64,000 nucleotides of DNA from Flavobacteriaceae bacterium PS02338 (GCA_029959615.1 JASCOD010000013.1:1-64000), one strand, 5' to 3'. Counted from the stretch's first letter, positions 24,299 to 34,043 are shown. Notes: generated by a model not told the origin, from the sequence alone. Numbers and translations are program-made.

Positions 24299-26812
24299 AT
24301 GAAAAGCCTTGGCAATTTACTAGCATTCTTGTTGCTGTTATCGTTGCAGTTTGCGTCGGCAGCCGATATAAAAGTGATGACCTACAACATCCACGTAGGC
24401 ATTCCACCTTCGGGTAGTTCTCCAAATCTGCCTGCTATAGCTGCGGTGATTAATGCTGCTTCGCCAGATTTGGTTGCTTTGCAGGAAGTAGACAAAAATA
24501 CAACAAGATCTGGTGGGGTAGACCAAGCTGCTTTTTTGGCTGGCGCAACAGGCATGCATCATTATTTTGCCAAAGCTATCAACCGTTTCGGAGGAGAATA
24601 TGGTATTGCAATATTATCTAAATATCCGATTGTAGAAACTTTTCGCCAAGAATTGCCAATGGTTGAAGGTGTAGCTGGAGAGCAAAGAGTAATCGCAATT
24701 GTAGCCGTAATGATAAATGGACAAAAGATATATTTTGGCAATACTCATTTTGATATTGTTGAAGTACACAAGGAAGTACAGGCAACTAAAACGGTAGAGA
24801 TTGCTCAAGGAATTACTGGACCATTTATCCTTGCTGGAGATTTCAACGCAGTGCCAACTACGCAACCCATGCTTACGCTCCGTGCTGCATTTACCATGCC
24901 TTGTACCAACTGTGGGTTTACTGCTTCGGCCGTTAATCCAACAAAAGCGATTGATCACGTGATCTACAATAGTCAGGTTTTGCAGACAAAGTTCGTTTCT
25001 AAATACGAGGTGATCAACGAAAATGAAGCCTCAGACCATTTACCCGTAGTGGCTACTTTTTCTGATAGATCTCCAACGATTTTGAGCTGGCAGTTTGCAA
25101 CACCATCAACTAATGGAAGAGAAGTAAGTGTAAGTGCTACCTTTAAAGAAAATGGGTTAAATACAGCTACATTAATAAGGGGTAGTGGTTTACGTACTAC
25201 CAATGACGCAGGAGCAAACATGGGGCTTTCCAATGGATTTGTATCGGGTACTGGTATAGCTTCTACAACAGCATTGGCCGATACCAGCATTGCAGTAGCA
25301 AATGACATGTATTTTGGCTTTGACGTTAGTGTTAATGCAGGTTACAAATTTTCGCTAAGTAACATCAAATATAAAGCAAGAATAAGCAGTGGTGGTGCTA
25401 AAACCTGGTATTGGAAATACAGCGTAGACGGTGTTAACTTCCATAAAATAGCTACGCCAAATGTGCTTACCCAGGCAACAGATACTGATGGGGAGTTTCA
25501 GCCCGAAATTAGCTTAATCAATATCGCTGCGCTACAAAATATCCAGTACGGAACTACCATAAAATTTAGGCTTTATGTAAGCGGCTCTAATACAAGTACC
25601 GGTTCTACAGCTCTTGGTCGTTCATTAAGTAGTACAGATCCTGTGTTAATGCTGGGTGGCCTTGTCGAAAATATTTCTACGCCAACAAAAATATTGAGCT
25701 GGAATTTCTTTAATCCGGCAAAGGTTGGTAACGAAACAACTGTGGCTTCCACTTTCGCTGATGCGGGCGTAAATGCAGCAACATTGAGCAGGGGCAGTGG
25801 TCTTCGTACAAAAAACAATGCAAACAACGACATTACGATTAGTAGAGGCTTTTCGGCGGGTGCAACGGTAACTTCTGCCGATACTACAGCAGCCAAAAAT
25901 AATAACTTATACTTTGCATTCAATCTCGTTGTAAAGTCTGGCTATCGGGCCTTCTTAAAAAAAATCACCTATAAAGTACGTATTAGTGGAGGTGGGGCTA
26001 AAGGCTGGTACTGGACCTATAGTTTAAACGGCACTACTTTTCATAAAATAGCAGATCCCGCAATTCTTACCGCTGCTACTGCTGAGGAAGGTGTAGCGAT
26101 GCCCGAAGTAACGCTGCAAACTATTCCAGCCTTGCAAAATTTGGTGAATAAAACAGTGTATTTTAGATTGTACATAAATGGGGCTAACGCCACAACCGGA
26201 ACAACAGCAATCGGTCGTTCATCAAACGCTGAAGATGATGCCTTACAGTTGTTTGGGGTGATAGAAAACCTAGAAACCATGCCAGTATCATTAAGCTCGT
26301 TTACTGGTAAAAAAAACAACAATAAAATACAGCTGAATTGGCAAACAGCTTCCGAATTAAATAACGATTATTTTGAAGTAACTCGCTTTGCTGATAAAGA
26401 TGAAGCTAGAAAAGTAATTGCTAAAGTAAAAGGTGAAAACCAAGCTGCTACTTATGTTTTTGAGGATAAGAATGCAATAAACGGTTACAATTACTACCAG
26501 CTTAAGCAAGTAGATTATGATGGAAGCTTCACATGGTCTAAAGTAGTAGCTGTAAATAATACGCTCTCAAAAGACGAAGTAAAAGTTGACGTTAAAAATG
26601 GAGAAATAGTGTTAACGTTTTCTTCGCAAAAGCCAACTATCTCTAAGCTCCAACTCATTAACTTAAACGGACAGAAAATTGTCCAAAAACAGCTGAACGT
26701 AAATGCAGGGATTAACATTGTTACTTTGCCTTATCCTGCAATTAATGGGATTTATATCATCAGCTTAACGCTCGAAGGTAAAACCATCGGCAAGAAAATC
26801 AACATCCAATAA
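24299..26812 (+). CDS. Secreted endonuclease/exonuclease/phosphatase family enzyme, T9SS type A
   Basis: This 837-residue phosphodiesterase or phosphatase is exported by a signal peptide (NLLAFLLLLSLQFASAAD). Residues 20-255 are the EEP catalytic domain: MTYNIHVG, LQEVD, GNTHFD, AGDFNAVP, IDHVIYNS and SDHLPVVATF give the Asn, Glu, His, Asp, Asn, Asp and His active-site set. Two copies of the LSWQF-type module follow (about 261-457 and 466-660). The last 170 residues (LPVSLSSFTGKKNNNKIQLN, YYQLKQVDYDGSFTWSKV, IYIISLTLEGKTIGKK) are a type A T9SS sorting region. Substrates of this fold include nucleic acids, sphingomyelin and inositol phosphates; the GDPD and antiporter neighbours favour lipid-derived phosphodiesters. 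Confidence 0.85.
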   Translation: MKSLGNLLAFLLLLSLQFASAADIKVMTYNIHVGIPPSGSSPNLPAIAAVINAASPDLVALQEVDKNTTRSGGVDQAAFLAGATGMHHYFAKAINRFGGEYGIAILSKYPIVETFRQELPMVEGVAGEQRVIAIVAVMINGQKIYFGNTHFDIVEVHKEVQATKTVEIAQGITGPFILAGDFNAVPTTQPMLTLRAAFTMPCTNCGFTASAVNPTKAIDHVIYNSQVLQTKFVSKYEVINENEASDHLPVVATFSDRSPTILSWQFATPSTNGREVSVSATFKENGLNTATLIRGSGLRTTNDAGANMGLSNGFVSGTGIASTTALADTSIAVANDMYFGFDVSVNAGYKFSLSNIKYKARISSGGAKTWYWKYSVDGVNFHKIATPNVLTQATDTDGEFQPEISLINIAALQNIQYGTTIKFRLYVSGSNTSTGSTALGRSLSSTDPVLMLGGLVENISTPTKILSWNFFNPAKVGNETTVASTFADAGVNAATLSRGSGLRTKNNANNDITISRGFSAGATVTSADTTAAKNNNLYFAFNLVVKSGYRAFLKKITYKVRISGGGAKGWYWTYSLNGTTFHKIADPAILTAATAEEGVAMPEVTLQTIPALQNLVNKTVYFRLYINGANATTGTTAIGRSSNAEDDALQLFGVIENLETMPVSLSSFTGKKNNNKIQLNWQTASELNNDYFEVTRFADKDEARKVIAKVKGENQAATYVFEDKNAINGYNYYQLKQVDYDGSFTWSKVVAVNNTLSKDEVKVDVKNGEIVLTFSSQKPTISKLQLINLNGQKIVQKQLNVNAGINIVTLPYPAINGIYIISLTLEGKTIGKKINIQ

Positions 26813-26839
26813 CCTAAATCAATTTAAATATTTAATCAA

Positions 26840-27670
26840 ATGAATAGATTTTTCTTAGTATTTTTTTTAAGTGCATTTTTTTCAATAGCGCAAGCGCAAC
26901 AAGTTAGATTAGCCACTTTTAACATCCGTGTAGACGTGGCCAAGGATGCACCTGCTAATATGTGGAAGGATAGAGCGCCAATGGTAAACAGTTTGATCTC
27001 TTTCCATAATTTTGATGTTTTTGGGATACAGGAAGCTCAGCCCAATCAGTTGGAAGATATGGAAAAAGGTTTGCCTAAATATACTGTTGTAGCCGATGGT
27101 AAACATAATGGCTTAAATTCTTCTGCCATTTTCTTTAAAACAGCAGCTTATGATTTGCTTAAAAGTGGAAGCTTTTGGCTGGCTCCTAATCCTACAGATG
27201 GTAACAAAGCTTGGGATGCAAAATATCCAAGAGGCTGCACCTGGGTGGCTTTAAAAGATAAAAAAACGGCAAAAGTGTTTTACTATTTCAATACACATTT
27301 AGATCACGTTGGTGTAGAAGCAAGAAAGAATAGCACCAAATTAATTACAGTTAAGATTAAGGAGATTGCAGGCGACAATCCCGCGGCAATTTGCGGTGAT
27401 TTTAACTTTAATCAACACGATGATAACTATAAAGGCATCCAACAATCTTCGGTATTAACAGATGCATTTTTATTATCGCCAGTAAAATATACACCTAATG
27501 GCACTTTCAATGGTTTCAACATCACACGTAGTTCCGAAGAAAGAATTGACCACATTTTCATAACTAAACAAATCAATGTAGAACGCTACGGCATTTTAAC
27601 AGATTGTTTTAGTGGCAAATTCCCTTCAGACCATTTCCCGGTAATGATAGATGTAACATTTAAAAAATAA
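26840..27670 (+). CDS. Secreted EEP family hydrolase
   Basis: This 276-residue enzyme with signal peptide (FFLVFFLSAFFSIAQAQ) consists only of the EEP domain: TFNIRVD, IQEAQ, FNTHLDHVG, CGDFNFNQ, RIDHIFIT and SDHFPVMIDV. All metal and catalytic residues of the fold are present. The pattern with WKDRAPMV and RGCTWV resembles the Bacteroidota group often annotated as endonuclease/exonuclease/phosphatase. It lacks the accessory modules and sorting domain of its neighbour, so it is probably periplasmic and would act on products of the surface enzyme. It is followed by the GDPD gene after only 6 bases. Confidence 0.88.
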   Translation: MNRFFLVFFLSAFFSIAQAQQVRLATFNIRVDVAKDAPANMWKDRAPMVNSLISFHNFDVFGIQEAQPNQLEDMEKGLPKYTVVADGKHNGLNSSAIFFKTAAYDLLKSGSFWLAPNPTDGNKAWDAKYPRGCTWVALKDKKTAKVFYYFNTHLDHVGVEARKNSTKLITVKIKEIAGDNPAAICGDFNFNQHDDNYKGIQQSSVLTDAFLLSPVKYTPNGTFNGFNITRSSEERIDHIFITKQINVERYGILTDCFSGKFPSDHFPVMIDVTFKK

Positions 27671-27676
27671 GGTGAA

Positions 27677-28591
27677 ATGAAAAATACAAAAGGTATCTAC
27701 GCAATTGCTTTCTTCTATTTCATTGTAGCCTTTGCATCTGCTCAAACTAACCAGCTGCAGGAAATCACCAAATCACTTTACCAGCCTCAAGGCAAAGAAG
27801 TATTGGTAGTGGTACATCGTGGCGATTGGAGAAATGCACCAGAAAATTCTATCAAAGCTATAGAAAATACCATCAAGATGGGAGCCGATATGGTAGAGAT
27901 AGATATTCAGAAAACAAAGGATGGGCAGCTTGTGCTAATGCACGACAAAACCTTAAATAGAACTACCAACGGTAAGGGTAACGTGTCGGATTTTACACTA
28001 GAGGAAATTAAAAAACTATATCTTAAAAGTGGTATAGGCATCGAAACTCATCATAAAGTGCCCACGCTAGAAGAAGCCATGCTGATAACCAAAAATAAAA
28101 TCTTGGTAAATATAGATAAGGGCTACAACCATTTTGACGAAGTATATAAAATATTAGAACGTACAGGTACCCTAAAACAAACGGTGGTAAAAAGCGGTAG
28201 CGATTACAGCAAAATCACTTCAGAAAAAGGAGAGAACTTTTTGAAACAGGTTATTTTTATGCCAGTGGTAAATTTGGATAAACCGATCGCCGCTGCGGTA
28301 ATTAAAGAATACACCCAGAAATTAAAACCCGTAGCATTTGAACTGGTTTTCAATTCAGATACTTCTAAGATTATCAACCAATTTAGTGAAATCAAAAAAA
28401 GTGGATCTAGAGTGTGGGTAAATACTTTGTGGCCAAGTTTAAATGCAGGTCATCACGATGATTTAGCTGTAGACGAGGGCAACCTTAAAGAAAGTTGGGA
28501 TTGGATCATCGCTAGAGGGGTAAACATCATTCAAACCGACCGCCCTGCCGAGCTGCTCAACTATTTAAGAAAAAATAAACTGCATCGTTAA
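27677..28591 (+). CDS. Glycerophosphodiester phosphodiesterase family protein
   Basis: This 304-residue enzyme with a signal peptide (GIYAIAFFYFIVAFASAQ) hydrolyses glycerophosphodiesters to glycerol-3-phosphate and an alcohol. The family signature is complete: VVVHRGDWRNAPENS (catalytic His), DMVEIDIQKTKDG (Glu-x-Asp metal ligands) and LVLMHDKTLNRTTNG (second catalytic His). The barrel closes with DWIIARGVNIIQTDRPAELL. Secretion to the periplasm fits uptake of the product by the OPA antiporter encoded next, 27 bases downstream. It could also act on phosphoinositol-type diesters. It is in the same operon as the two EEP enzymes. Confidence 0.9.
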   Translation: MKNTKGIYAIAFFYFIVAFASAQTNQLQEITKSLYQPQGKEVLVVVHRGDWRNAPENSIKAIENTIKMGADMVEIDIQKTKDGQLVLMHDKTLNRTTNGKGNVSDFTLEEIKKLYLKSGIGIETHHKVPTLEEAMLITKNKILVNIDKGYNHFDEVYKILERTGTLKQTVVKSGSDYSKITSEKGENFLKQVIFMPVVNLDKPIAAAVIKEYTQKLKPVAFELVFNSDTSKIINQFSEIKKSGSRVWVNTLWPSLNAGHHDDLAVDEGNLKESWDWIIARGVNIIQTDRPAELLNYLRKNKLHR

Positions 28592-28618
28592 TATCCCTAA
28601 AACTTACTAACCAAATAA

Positions 28619-29941
28619 ATGATCAACTACTTTAAGAGGGATGTTTTTTTACCCGAAATTTTAAACGAAGAGCAGCAAAAGAAACAGTACGCTAGAATTA
28701 AATGGTATGTTTTCTTATCGGCAACTATAGGTTACGGACTATATTATGTTTGTAGGTTATGTTTGAACGTAATTAAAACGCCATTAATAAAAGAAGGCAT
28801 ATTAACCGAAACCCAATTGGGAATTATTGGTTCATGTTTATTCTTTAGCTATGCATTTGGCAAGTTTGTCAACGGTTTCATTGCGGATAGAGTAAATATT
28901 AGGAAATTTATGGCACTAGGCTTATTCTTCTCTGCCCTAGTTTGTTTTGCCTTAGGTTTTACTACTTCCTTTATTGCCTTTGCCGTTCTGTGGACTTTTA
29001 ACGGATGGTTTCAGAGCATGGGCTCTACGCCAAGTGTAATTGCCTTAACCAGGTGGTTTAAATCTTCTGAGAGGGGAAGTTTTTACGGTTTTTGGAGTGC
29101 CAGTCATAACATTGGCGAGAGCATCACCTTTATTGTGGTAGCTTTTATCGTTACTGCGGCTGGCTGGCAATGGGGTTTTTGGGGAGCCGGTTTATTCGGG
29201 GTAGTTGGAGCCATCATTATTTACTCCTTCTTGTTTGATAGCCCAGAGAGCAAAGGACTTTACGTACTGAAAAATCAAACAGTAGCCTCTGATAAAGATA
29301 AAACATCGGTGTCTAAACAACAGTTAGATGTATTAAAAACACCGGCAATATGGGTCTTGGCACTTTCTAGTTCGTTCATGTACATCAGTAGGTATGCCGT
29401 AAATAGCTGGGGGATCTTTTTTCTCGAAAATGATAAAGGTTTCAGCATCGTAGAGGCGAGTTCTATCGTTTCAGTGAGTTCTGTTTGCGGTATTTTAGGT
29501 ACTATTTCTTCTGGGGTGGTTTCCGATAGATTTTTTAAAGGAAAGAGAAATTTCCCGAATTTAATTTTTGGGGTACTAAATGCGGTTTCAATAGCTATAT
29601 TTCTAAATACACCGAAAGAGCAAACTTGGCTTTTAATAGTAAGTATGGTCATATTCGGTATTTCCATAGGTGCATTAATTTGTTTGCTTGGTGGTTTAAT
29701 GGCGGTAGAAATAGCACCTAAAAATGCCGTAGGAGCCGCTATGGGCGTAGTAGGTGTCGCTAGCTATATTGGTGCCGGCCTTCAAGATATTGTAAGTGGT
29801 TATCTCATTGAAAATGCCAAAACTGTAACCAATGGGGTGGTTGTTTATGATTTTACTATTCCCTCTATATTTTGGATAGGGGCTGCCTGTCTTTCATTTA
29901 TACTAGCTACATTTATCTGGAACGCAAAACCAAAGGTGTAA
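28619..29941 (+). CDS. MFS organophosphate:phosphate antiporter (GlpT/UhpT-like)
   Basis: This 440-residue inner-membrane protein has about 12 hydrophobic segments. It resembles the OPA family of the major facilitator superfamily, which exchanges glycerol-3-phosphate or sugar phosphates for phosphate. Seen in the sequence are an early YYVCRLCLNVIKTPLIKEG segment (the OPA helix 1 region), LGIIGSCLFFSYAFGKFVNG and FNGWFQSMGSTPSVIALTRW, and helix pairs in the C-terminal half with MGVVGVASYIGAGLQDIVSG. It is placed last in the phosphodiesterase operon, so its likely cargo is glycerol-3-phosphate released by the GDPD. The symbol is left empty because substrate specificity within OPA is not readable here. 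Confidence 0.85.
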   Translation: MINYFKRDVFLPEILNEEQQKKQYARIKWYVFLSATIGYGLYYVCRLCLNVIKTPLIKEGILTETQLGIIGSCLFFSYAFGKFVNGFIADRVNIRKFMALGLFFSALVCFALGFTTSFIAFAVLWTFNGWFQSMGSTPSVIALTRWFKSSERGSFYGFWSASHNIGESITFIVVAFIVTAAGWQWGFWGAGLFGVVGAIIIYSFLFDSPESKGLYVLKNQTVASDKDKTSVSKQQLDVLKTPAIWVLALSSSFMYISRYAVNSWGIFFLENDKGFSIVEASSIVSVSSVCGILGTISSGVVSDRFFKGKRNFPNLIFGVLNAVSIAIFLNTPKEQTWLLIVSMVIFGISIGALICLLGGLMAVEIAPKNAVGAAMGVVGVASYIGAGLQDIVSGYLIENAKTVTNGVVVYDFTIPSIFWIGAACLSFILATFIWNAKPKV

Positions 29942-30071
29942 ATAGTTGATATTTAATTAAATGTGATGGTTTTAGAAAACTATTTTCTTCAAAACTGTCA
30001 CATTTGATTTACTCTTGCGTCTTATGCATTGTAGGTTAAATCCATAGCTGCATAAAACCAAAAAATATTCA

Positions 30072-32882
30072 ATGAAAAAGCATTTATTTTTTATCTTCTT
30101 TTGCTTATTAACTACGAAAGTCTTCGCACAAGGTCAGCGCTTAACCGCTAAGGTGCAAGCTTCGCATAACAATGAACCTATCGCTTACGCGGCGGTATTG
30201 TTAACCGAACAGTCAGATTCTACTAAAAGAAATGGTGCATTAACAAATTTTAATGGTGAATTTTCTCTTAAGGATTTAAAGAAAGGAAATTACATTTTGA
30301 AGATTTCTGCCCTAGGTTATAAATCAATTGTTAGAACAATAGAAATCGCCTCTACAAATGTTGAACTGGGCATTTTAAAAATGAATGAAGATGCTGTTTC
30401 CTTAAAAGAAGTAAACGTAACTGGACAACAAGCTAGTGTTAAAATCAAGGCAGATACCATCGAATATAATGCAACAGCTTTTAAAACACAACCTAACGCA
30501 GCTGTAGAAGAACTGTTGAAAAAACTCCCAGGAGTGGAGGTAGATAGAGATGGTAATATTTTAGTACAGGGACAAAAGGTAACTAGGCTTACTGTAGATG
30601 GCAAAGATTTTTTTGGTACAGATCCTAAAACGGCAACCAAAAATCTCCCCGCAGATGCCATTGCTAAAGTGCAGGTAATTGACAGCAAAACCCAAGAAGC
30701 AAAAGCAACAGGTATAGACGATGGTCAGCGAGAAAAAGTATTGAACCTTACCATTAAGGAAGACAAGAAACGTGGTTGGTTCGGAAATGCAAATCTTTCT
30801 GGAGGTACTACAGATAGATATAATGGTTACTTAAGTGCCAATCATTTTGATAAAAACTTACAGTTTGCGGTGCTGGGAATGAGCAATAACGTGAGCAATT
30901 CGAGTTTCCAATTCGAAGATTTAAATAGTTTTACAGGCGGAAATATCGGAAATATTTTTGCTCCTCCAGCTGGAGGTAGTTTTAGTATTAATGTAAATAA
31001 CGGACGTACTACCATTGGCGGATCAGGTGTGTTTGACAATAATGCAATTGGTGAAGTAACTACCCACAGCGGTGGTGTAAACTATAGCAATAGTTGGGGC
31101 AAGAACAATAAATTGGCTATTAGTAGTAGCTATTTTACCTATTTCTCTAACGGAATTGGAAACAGATTTTCTACGATACAGGATATCAATCAAGATGATG
31201 TATTACGTACCGGTGAAATCTCCAACAGAAACTCTGATAATCAAGCACACCGATTTAACTTTAAAGCAGAATATCGTCCAGACTCGTTAACCGATATTAC
31301 TTTTAGACCAAATGTTATCCTTAATTATACCAGAAACATTAATATCCGTAATTTCAATTCTAAGTTTGATAAGGCGGCAGAGGGTAACGACGGTACTCAA
31401 TATTTTAATCAAAAAAATGTAACGCCAGCACTTTTCGGCGAATTTTCGGTGCTACGTCGCTTAAAAAAGGGTTCAGTTTCCTTACGTTTAAATGGTACTC
31501 AAAATACCTACAATGCCAATTGGCTCAATAATTCCTTAATTAACAAATACAAAGGAGGAATAACGACAGAAGAAGAGATTAACCAGCAAGCAGCACAAGA
31601 AAATATAGCTAAAACCTATACAGTAGGGCTGAATTACATGCGCCAATTGAACAAGAAATGGAGTGCTAACATAGGCTACATGTATAACCAGAGTAACATA
31701 GATGCAGAGCAACTTACTTTCGACTATAATCCAACAACAGATAGATATGAGACTATTGTTCCTGCTTTTTCTAATAGCATTGACAATAAAAACTGGTTGC
31801 AGAGCGCTAGGTTAGGCTTTATCTATACACGCTCCCAATGGACTTATAATTTTGGATTTGGATTGCAAGAAACCGGATTGGATGCAGCAACCTTCAGCAG
31901 TGCCGGTTTGAATACCAATAACTTGGATAAAAGATACTATAATGTTTTACCTCGATTGGCTGTCAATTTTAAAAATAAGGCCAACCATACCATCCAGCTA
32001 AATTATAATTCGTCGGTAAATATGCCATCCGTTAATGATTTGCAGCCTGTTCAAAATAACAATAATCCATTGTATCAGAGAACTGGAAATCCAGCTTTGG
32101 GAGCTACAAAAAATCATCGTATGGCTATCAATTTCAATACTTTCAGCGCAGACAATAACAAATATTGGAATGGATATTTCTTAATCAATTATGCGCTTGA
32201 TGATATTGGTAATAGCATAACATACATCGATGACGTACAGCATGTAAAACCTGTAAATGTAGATGGTAATTATTTTATAAGAACAGGTACATATCTTGGA
32301 CAGCCTACCAAAATCAAAGGTTTAAGAATAGGGTATGGAATAAATTTGTTTATGTCACATACCTCGTCATTCATTAATACTGAAAAAAATATAACCGATA
32401 GATATAATATCGGGCCAAGCACTAATTTTAGCTATGACATAGAAGACAAGTTGAACGCAGGGATTTATCTAGGAGTTAATTATAGTAAAGTAAATAACTC
32501 ACAACCAGGAGCATTAGATAATAAGTATTTTAGTTTCTATAACAACGCAACAGTAAGTTGGGAGTTTGTAAAAAATACACGCTTAAATGCAGAATTGCAG
32601 CATAACGGTACAGCCGGTAGGGCCGATGGCTTTAATAACAATGTGCTACTTTTAAATGCAGGAATAGAGCAATATCTTATGAAACGTAGAGTGACTTTGG
32701 CTATTAAAGGTTTCGATATCCTAAATCAAAATACAAATATTGATAGAACGGTAAATGCCAGCCGAATGGAAGATGTTCGTTATAACTCCGTTACCCGTTA
32801 TTTCTATCTCTCGTTAAATTATAAGATCAGTAAAGCTGGAGCTACAAATACAAGATCGAACCCGAGAAATACGGTAGGTTAA
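30072..32882 (+). CDS. Outer-membrane beta-barrel receptor with CarboxypepD_reg-like domain
   Basis: This 936-residue protein has a signal peptide (FFIFFCLLTTKVFAQ). Residues 25-110 form a carboxypeptidase-regulatory-like domain (AYAAVLLTEQSDSTKRNGAL). A plug-like region (VEELLKKLPGVEVDRDGNIL, DFFGTDPKTATKNLPADAIA) follows, then a large barrel of the outer-membrane beta-barrel type without a SusD partner, ending NYKISKAG. No STN domain is present, so FecI-type control is unlikely. The 130-base gap after the antiporter suggests a separate transcript. The ligand is unknown; such receptors are common in Sphingobacteriaceae and often concern peptides or metals. Confidence 0.85.
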   Translation: MKKHLFFIFFCLLTTKVFAQGQRLTAKVQASHNNEPIAYAAVLLTEQSDSTKRNGALTNFNGEFSLKDLKKGNYILKISALGYKSIVRTIEIASTNVELGILKMNEDAVSLKEVNVTGQQASVKIKADTIEYNATAFKTQPNAAVEELLKKLPGVEVDRDGNILVQGQKVTRLTVDGKDFFGTDPKTATKNLPADAIAKVQVIDSKTQEAKATGIDDGQREKVLNLTIKEDKKRGWFGNANLSGGTTDRYNGYLSANHFDKNLQFAVLGMSNNVSNSSFQFEDLNSFTGGNIGNIFAPPAGGSFSINVNNGRTTIGGSGVFDNNAIGEVTTHSGGVNYSNSWGKNNKLAISSSYFTYFSNGIGNRFSTIQDINQDDVLRTGEISNRNSDNQAHRFNFKAEYRPDSLTDITFRPNVILNYTRNINIRNFNSKFDKAAEGNDGTQYFNQKNVTPALFGEFSVLRRLKKGSVSLRLNGTQNTYNANWLNNSLINKYKGGITTEEEINQQAAQENIAKTYTVGLNYMRQLNKKWSANIGYMYNQSNIDAEQLTFDYNPTTDRYETIVPAFSNSIDNKNWLQSARLGFIYTRSQWTYNFGFGLQETGLDAATFSSAGLNTNNLDKRYYNVLPRLAVNFKNKANHTIQLNYNSSVNMPSVNDLQPVQNNNNPLYQRTGNPALGATKNHRMAINFNTFSADNNKYWNGYFLINYALDDIGNSITYIDDVQHVKPVNVDGNYFIRTGTYLGQPTKIKGLRIGYGINLFMSHTSSFINTEKNITDRYNIGPSTNFSYDIEDKLNAGIYLGVNYSKVNNSQPGALDNKYFSFYNNATVSWEFVKNTRLNAELQHNGTAGRADGFNNNVLLLNAGIEQYLMKRRVTLAIKGFDILNQNTNIDRTVNASRMEDVRYNSVTRYFYLSLNYKISKAGATNTRSNPRNTVG

Positions 32883-32921
32883 TCGATTAGAAAATCATAA
32901 ATTAGCTTTAAGATTTACAAT

Positions 32922-33368
32922 ATGATAACCGATACCTTAACTGCACTTTTTGAAAGAGACTTGAATAGAGTAATTAACGAGCTCCACTTGTATCGCAGCG
33001 AAACAAATATTTGGCGTACGGAAAAGGCTATTGCTAATTCAGCAGGTAATTTGGCGCTTCACCTCATCGGTAATTTAAACACTTACATAGGGAAGGAAAT
33101 TGGAAAAACAAATTATGTGAGAAATAGGGAATTAGAATTTTCGCTGAAAGATGTGCCACGACAAGTATTGATACAACAATTGAATGATACCATTGCTATA
33201 ATTAAAACCTCGTTAAAGCTGCTAACAGATGAAGATTTAAACAAGAAATATCCCACTCTAGTACTAACCGAAGCAACTACTACAGAGTTTTTTCTAATGC
33301 ACTTACTTAGCCATTTGAATTATCATCTGGGGCAAATCAACTATCACAGAAGATGGATAGAGGGGTAA
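32922..33368 (+). CDS. DinB family protein
   Basis: This 148-residue cytoplasmic four-helix protein is of the DinB/YfiT-like superfamily. Helices are visible at LFERDLNRVINELHLYR, LALHLIGNLNTYIGKEIG, LIQQLNDTIAIIKTSLKLL and EFFLMHLLSHLNYHLGQINY. The His of NLALHLIG and the His pair in the last helix (HLLSHLNYHLGQ) match the three metal-binding His positions of the family. The activity is unknown; relatives include thiol-dependent transferases. It is probably co-transcribed with the small gene at 33388, 19 bases on. Confidence 0.8.
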   Translation: MITDTLTALFERDLNRVINELHLYRSETNIWRTEKAIANSAGNLALHLIGNLNTYIGKEIGKTNYVRNRELEFSLKDVPRQVLIQQLNDTIAIIKTSLKLLTDEDLNKKYPTLVLTEATTTEFFLMHLLSHLNYHLGQINYHRRWIEG

Positions 33369-33387
33369 ATCAAATTCGAGCTTTACA

Positions 33388-33852
33388 ATGAAAATACTTT
33401 TGATCCTCCTATCATTTTTATTTCTTAACAATTCAAGCGTAATCCATCGAGATAGGATTTTGAAAATTGATAAGAACGGCAATATCATTGGTCTACCTAA
33501 AAAGTATAGTCCAGCAAAGTTTGACCTAATTTCGAAAAAGTTAAGAATAAAGTATAGAGAAGTTGTTTTTCCAAAATGTTTGAATTATTACTTCGAACAA
33601 AATAGAAATCCTAAAATAACCTTATCAGCTTCATGGTACCATGATAAAACTACTTTGCCATATTATTTGAATTTTGATATAAGTAATAAGAGTGCAAATT
33701 ATGGATATACCATTCTGGTTAATCTGGAGACGTTAGAGTTGATTTATGTGAGTAAATCTATTATACAAGAAGATACTATTTACGAACCAAAAGTTGATTT
33801 AAGTAAAAAATGTCTATCAGAATATAAGAGTGCAATTAGAATTGTGAAATAA
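33388..33852 (+). CDS. Hypothetical secreted protein
   Basis: This 154-residue protein begins with a hydrophobic segment (KILLILLSFLFLNNSSV) that is probably a signal peptide, followed by a basic, Lys-rich mature part. Later segments look strand-rich (ITLSASWYHDKTTLPYYLNF, YGYTILVNLETLELIYVSKS). No domain is recognised. It starts 19 bases after the DinB gene and ends before the 33861-33934 inverted repeat. Composition is somewhat more AT-rich than its neighbours. Confidence 0.6.
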   Translation: MKILLILLSFLFLNNSSVIHRDRILKIDKNGNIIGLPKKYSPAKFDLISKKLRIKYREVVFPKCLNYYFEQNRNPKITLSASWYHDKTTLPYYLNFDISNKSANYGYTILVNLETLELIYVSKSIIQEDTIYEPKVDLSKKCLSEYKSAIRIVK

Positions 33853-33860
33853 TCATAAAT

Positions 33861-33934
33861 AGACTTGACGTACGCAGCAAAAAATAAGTATTAAGGGTAA
33901 AATAATACGCTCTCAATAAACTTCCGTCAAGTCT
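33861..33934 (+). repeat. Inverted repeat, AGACTTGACG arms
   Basis: AGACTTGACG (33861-33870) and CGTCAAGTCT (33925-33934) are exact complements, 54 bases apart. They could cap the transcript of the preceding gene or be a relic of a small mobile element. No gene lies between the arms. Confidence 0.5.
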
Positions 33935-34012
33935 TTGCCTTTTGTTTACCGTTCTAGTATCAACTAAAATAAAGAATATTTAAAATTACTTCCATATTGT
34001 TGTCGTATATAT

Positions 34013-34020
34013 TATATTTG
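34013..34020 (+). promoter_or_regulatory. Putative -7 element of the VOC-EVE-MarR operon
   Basis: TATATTTG matches TAnnTTTG exactly, 23 bases before the VOC start codon. A TTG at the usual -33 distance is not present, so the promoter is weak or regulated, perhaps by the MarR protein encoded in the same operon. Confidence 0.4.
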
Positions 34021-34043
34021 CGACTACAATTAGAGTTTAAAAA

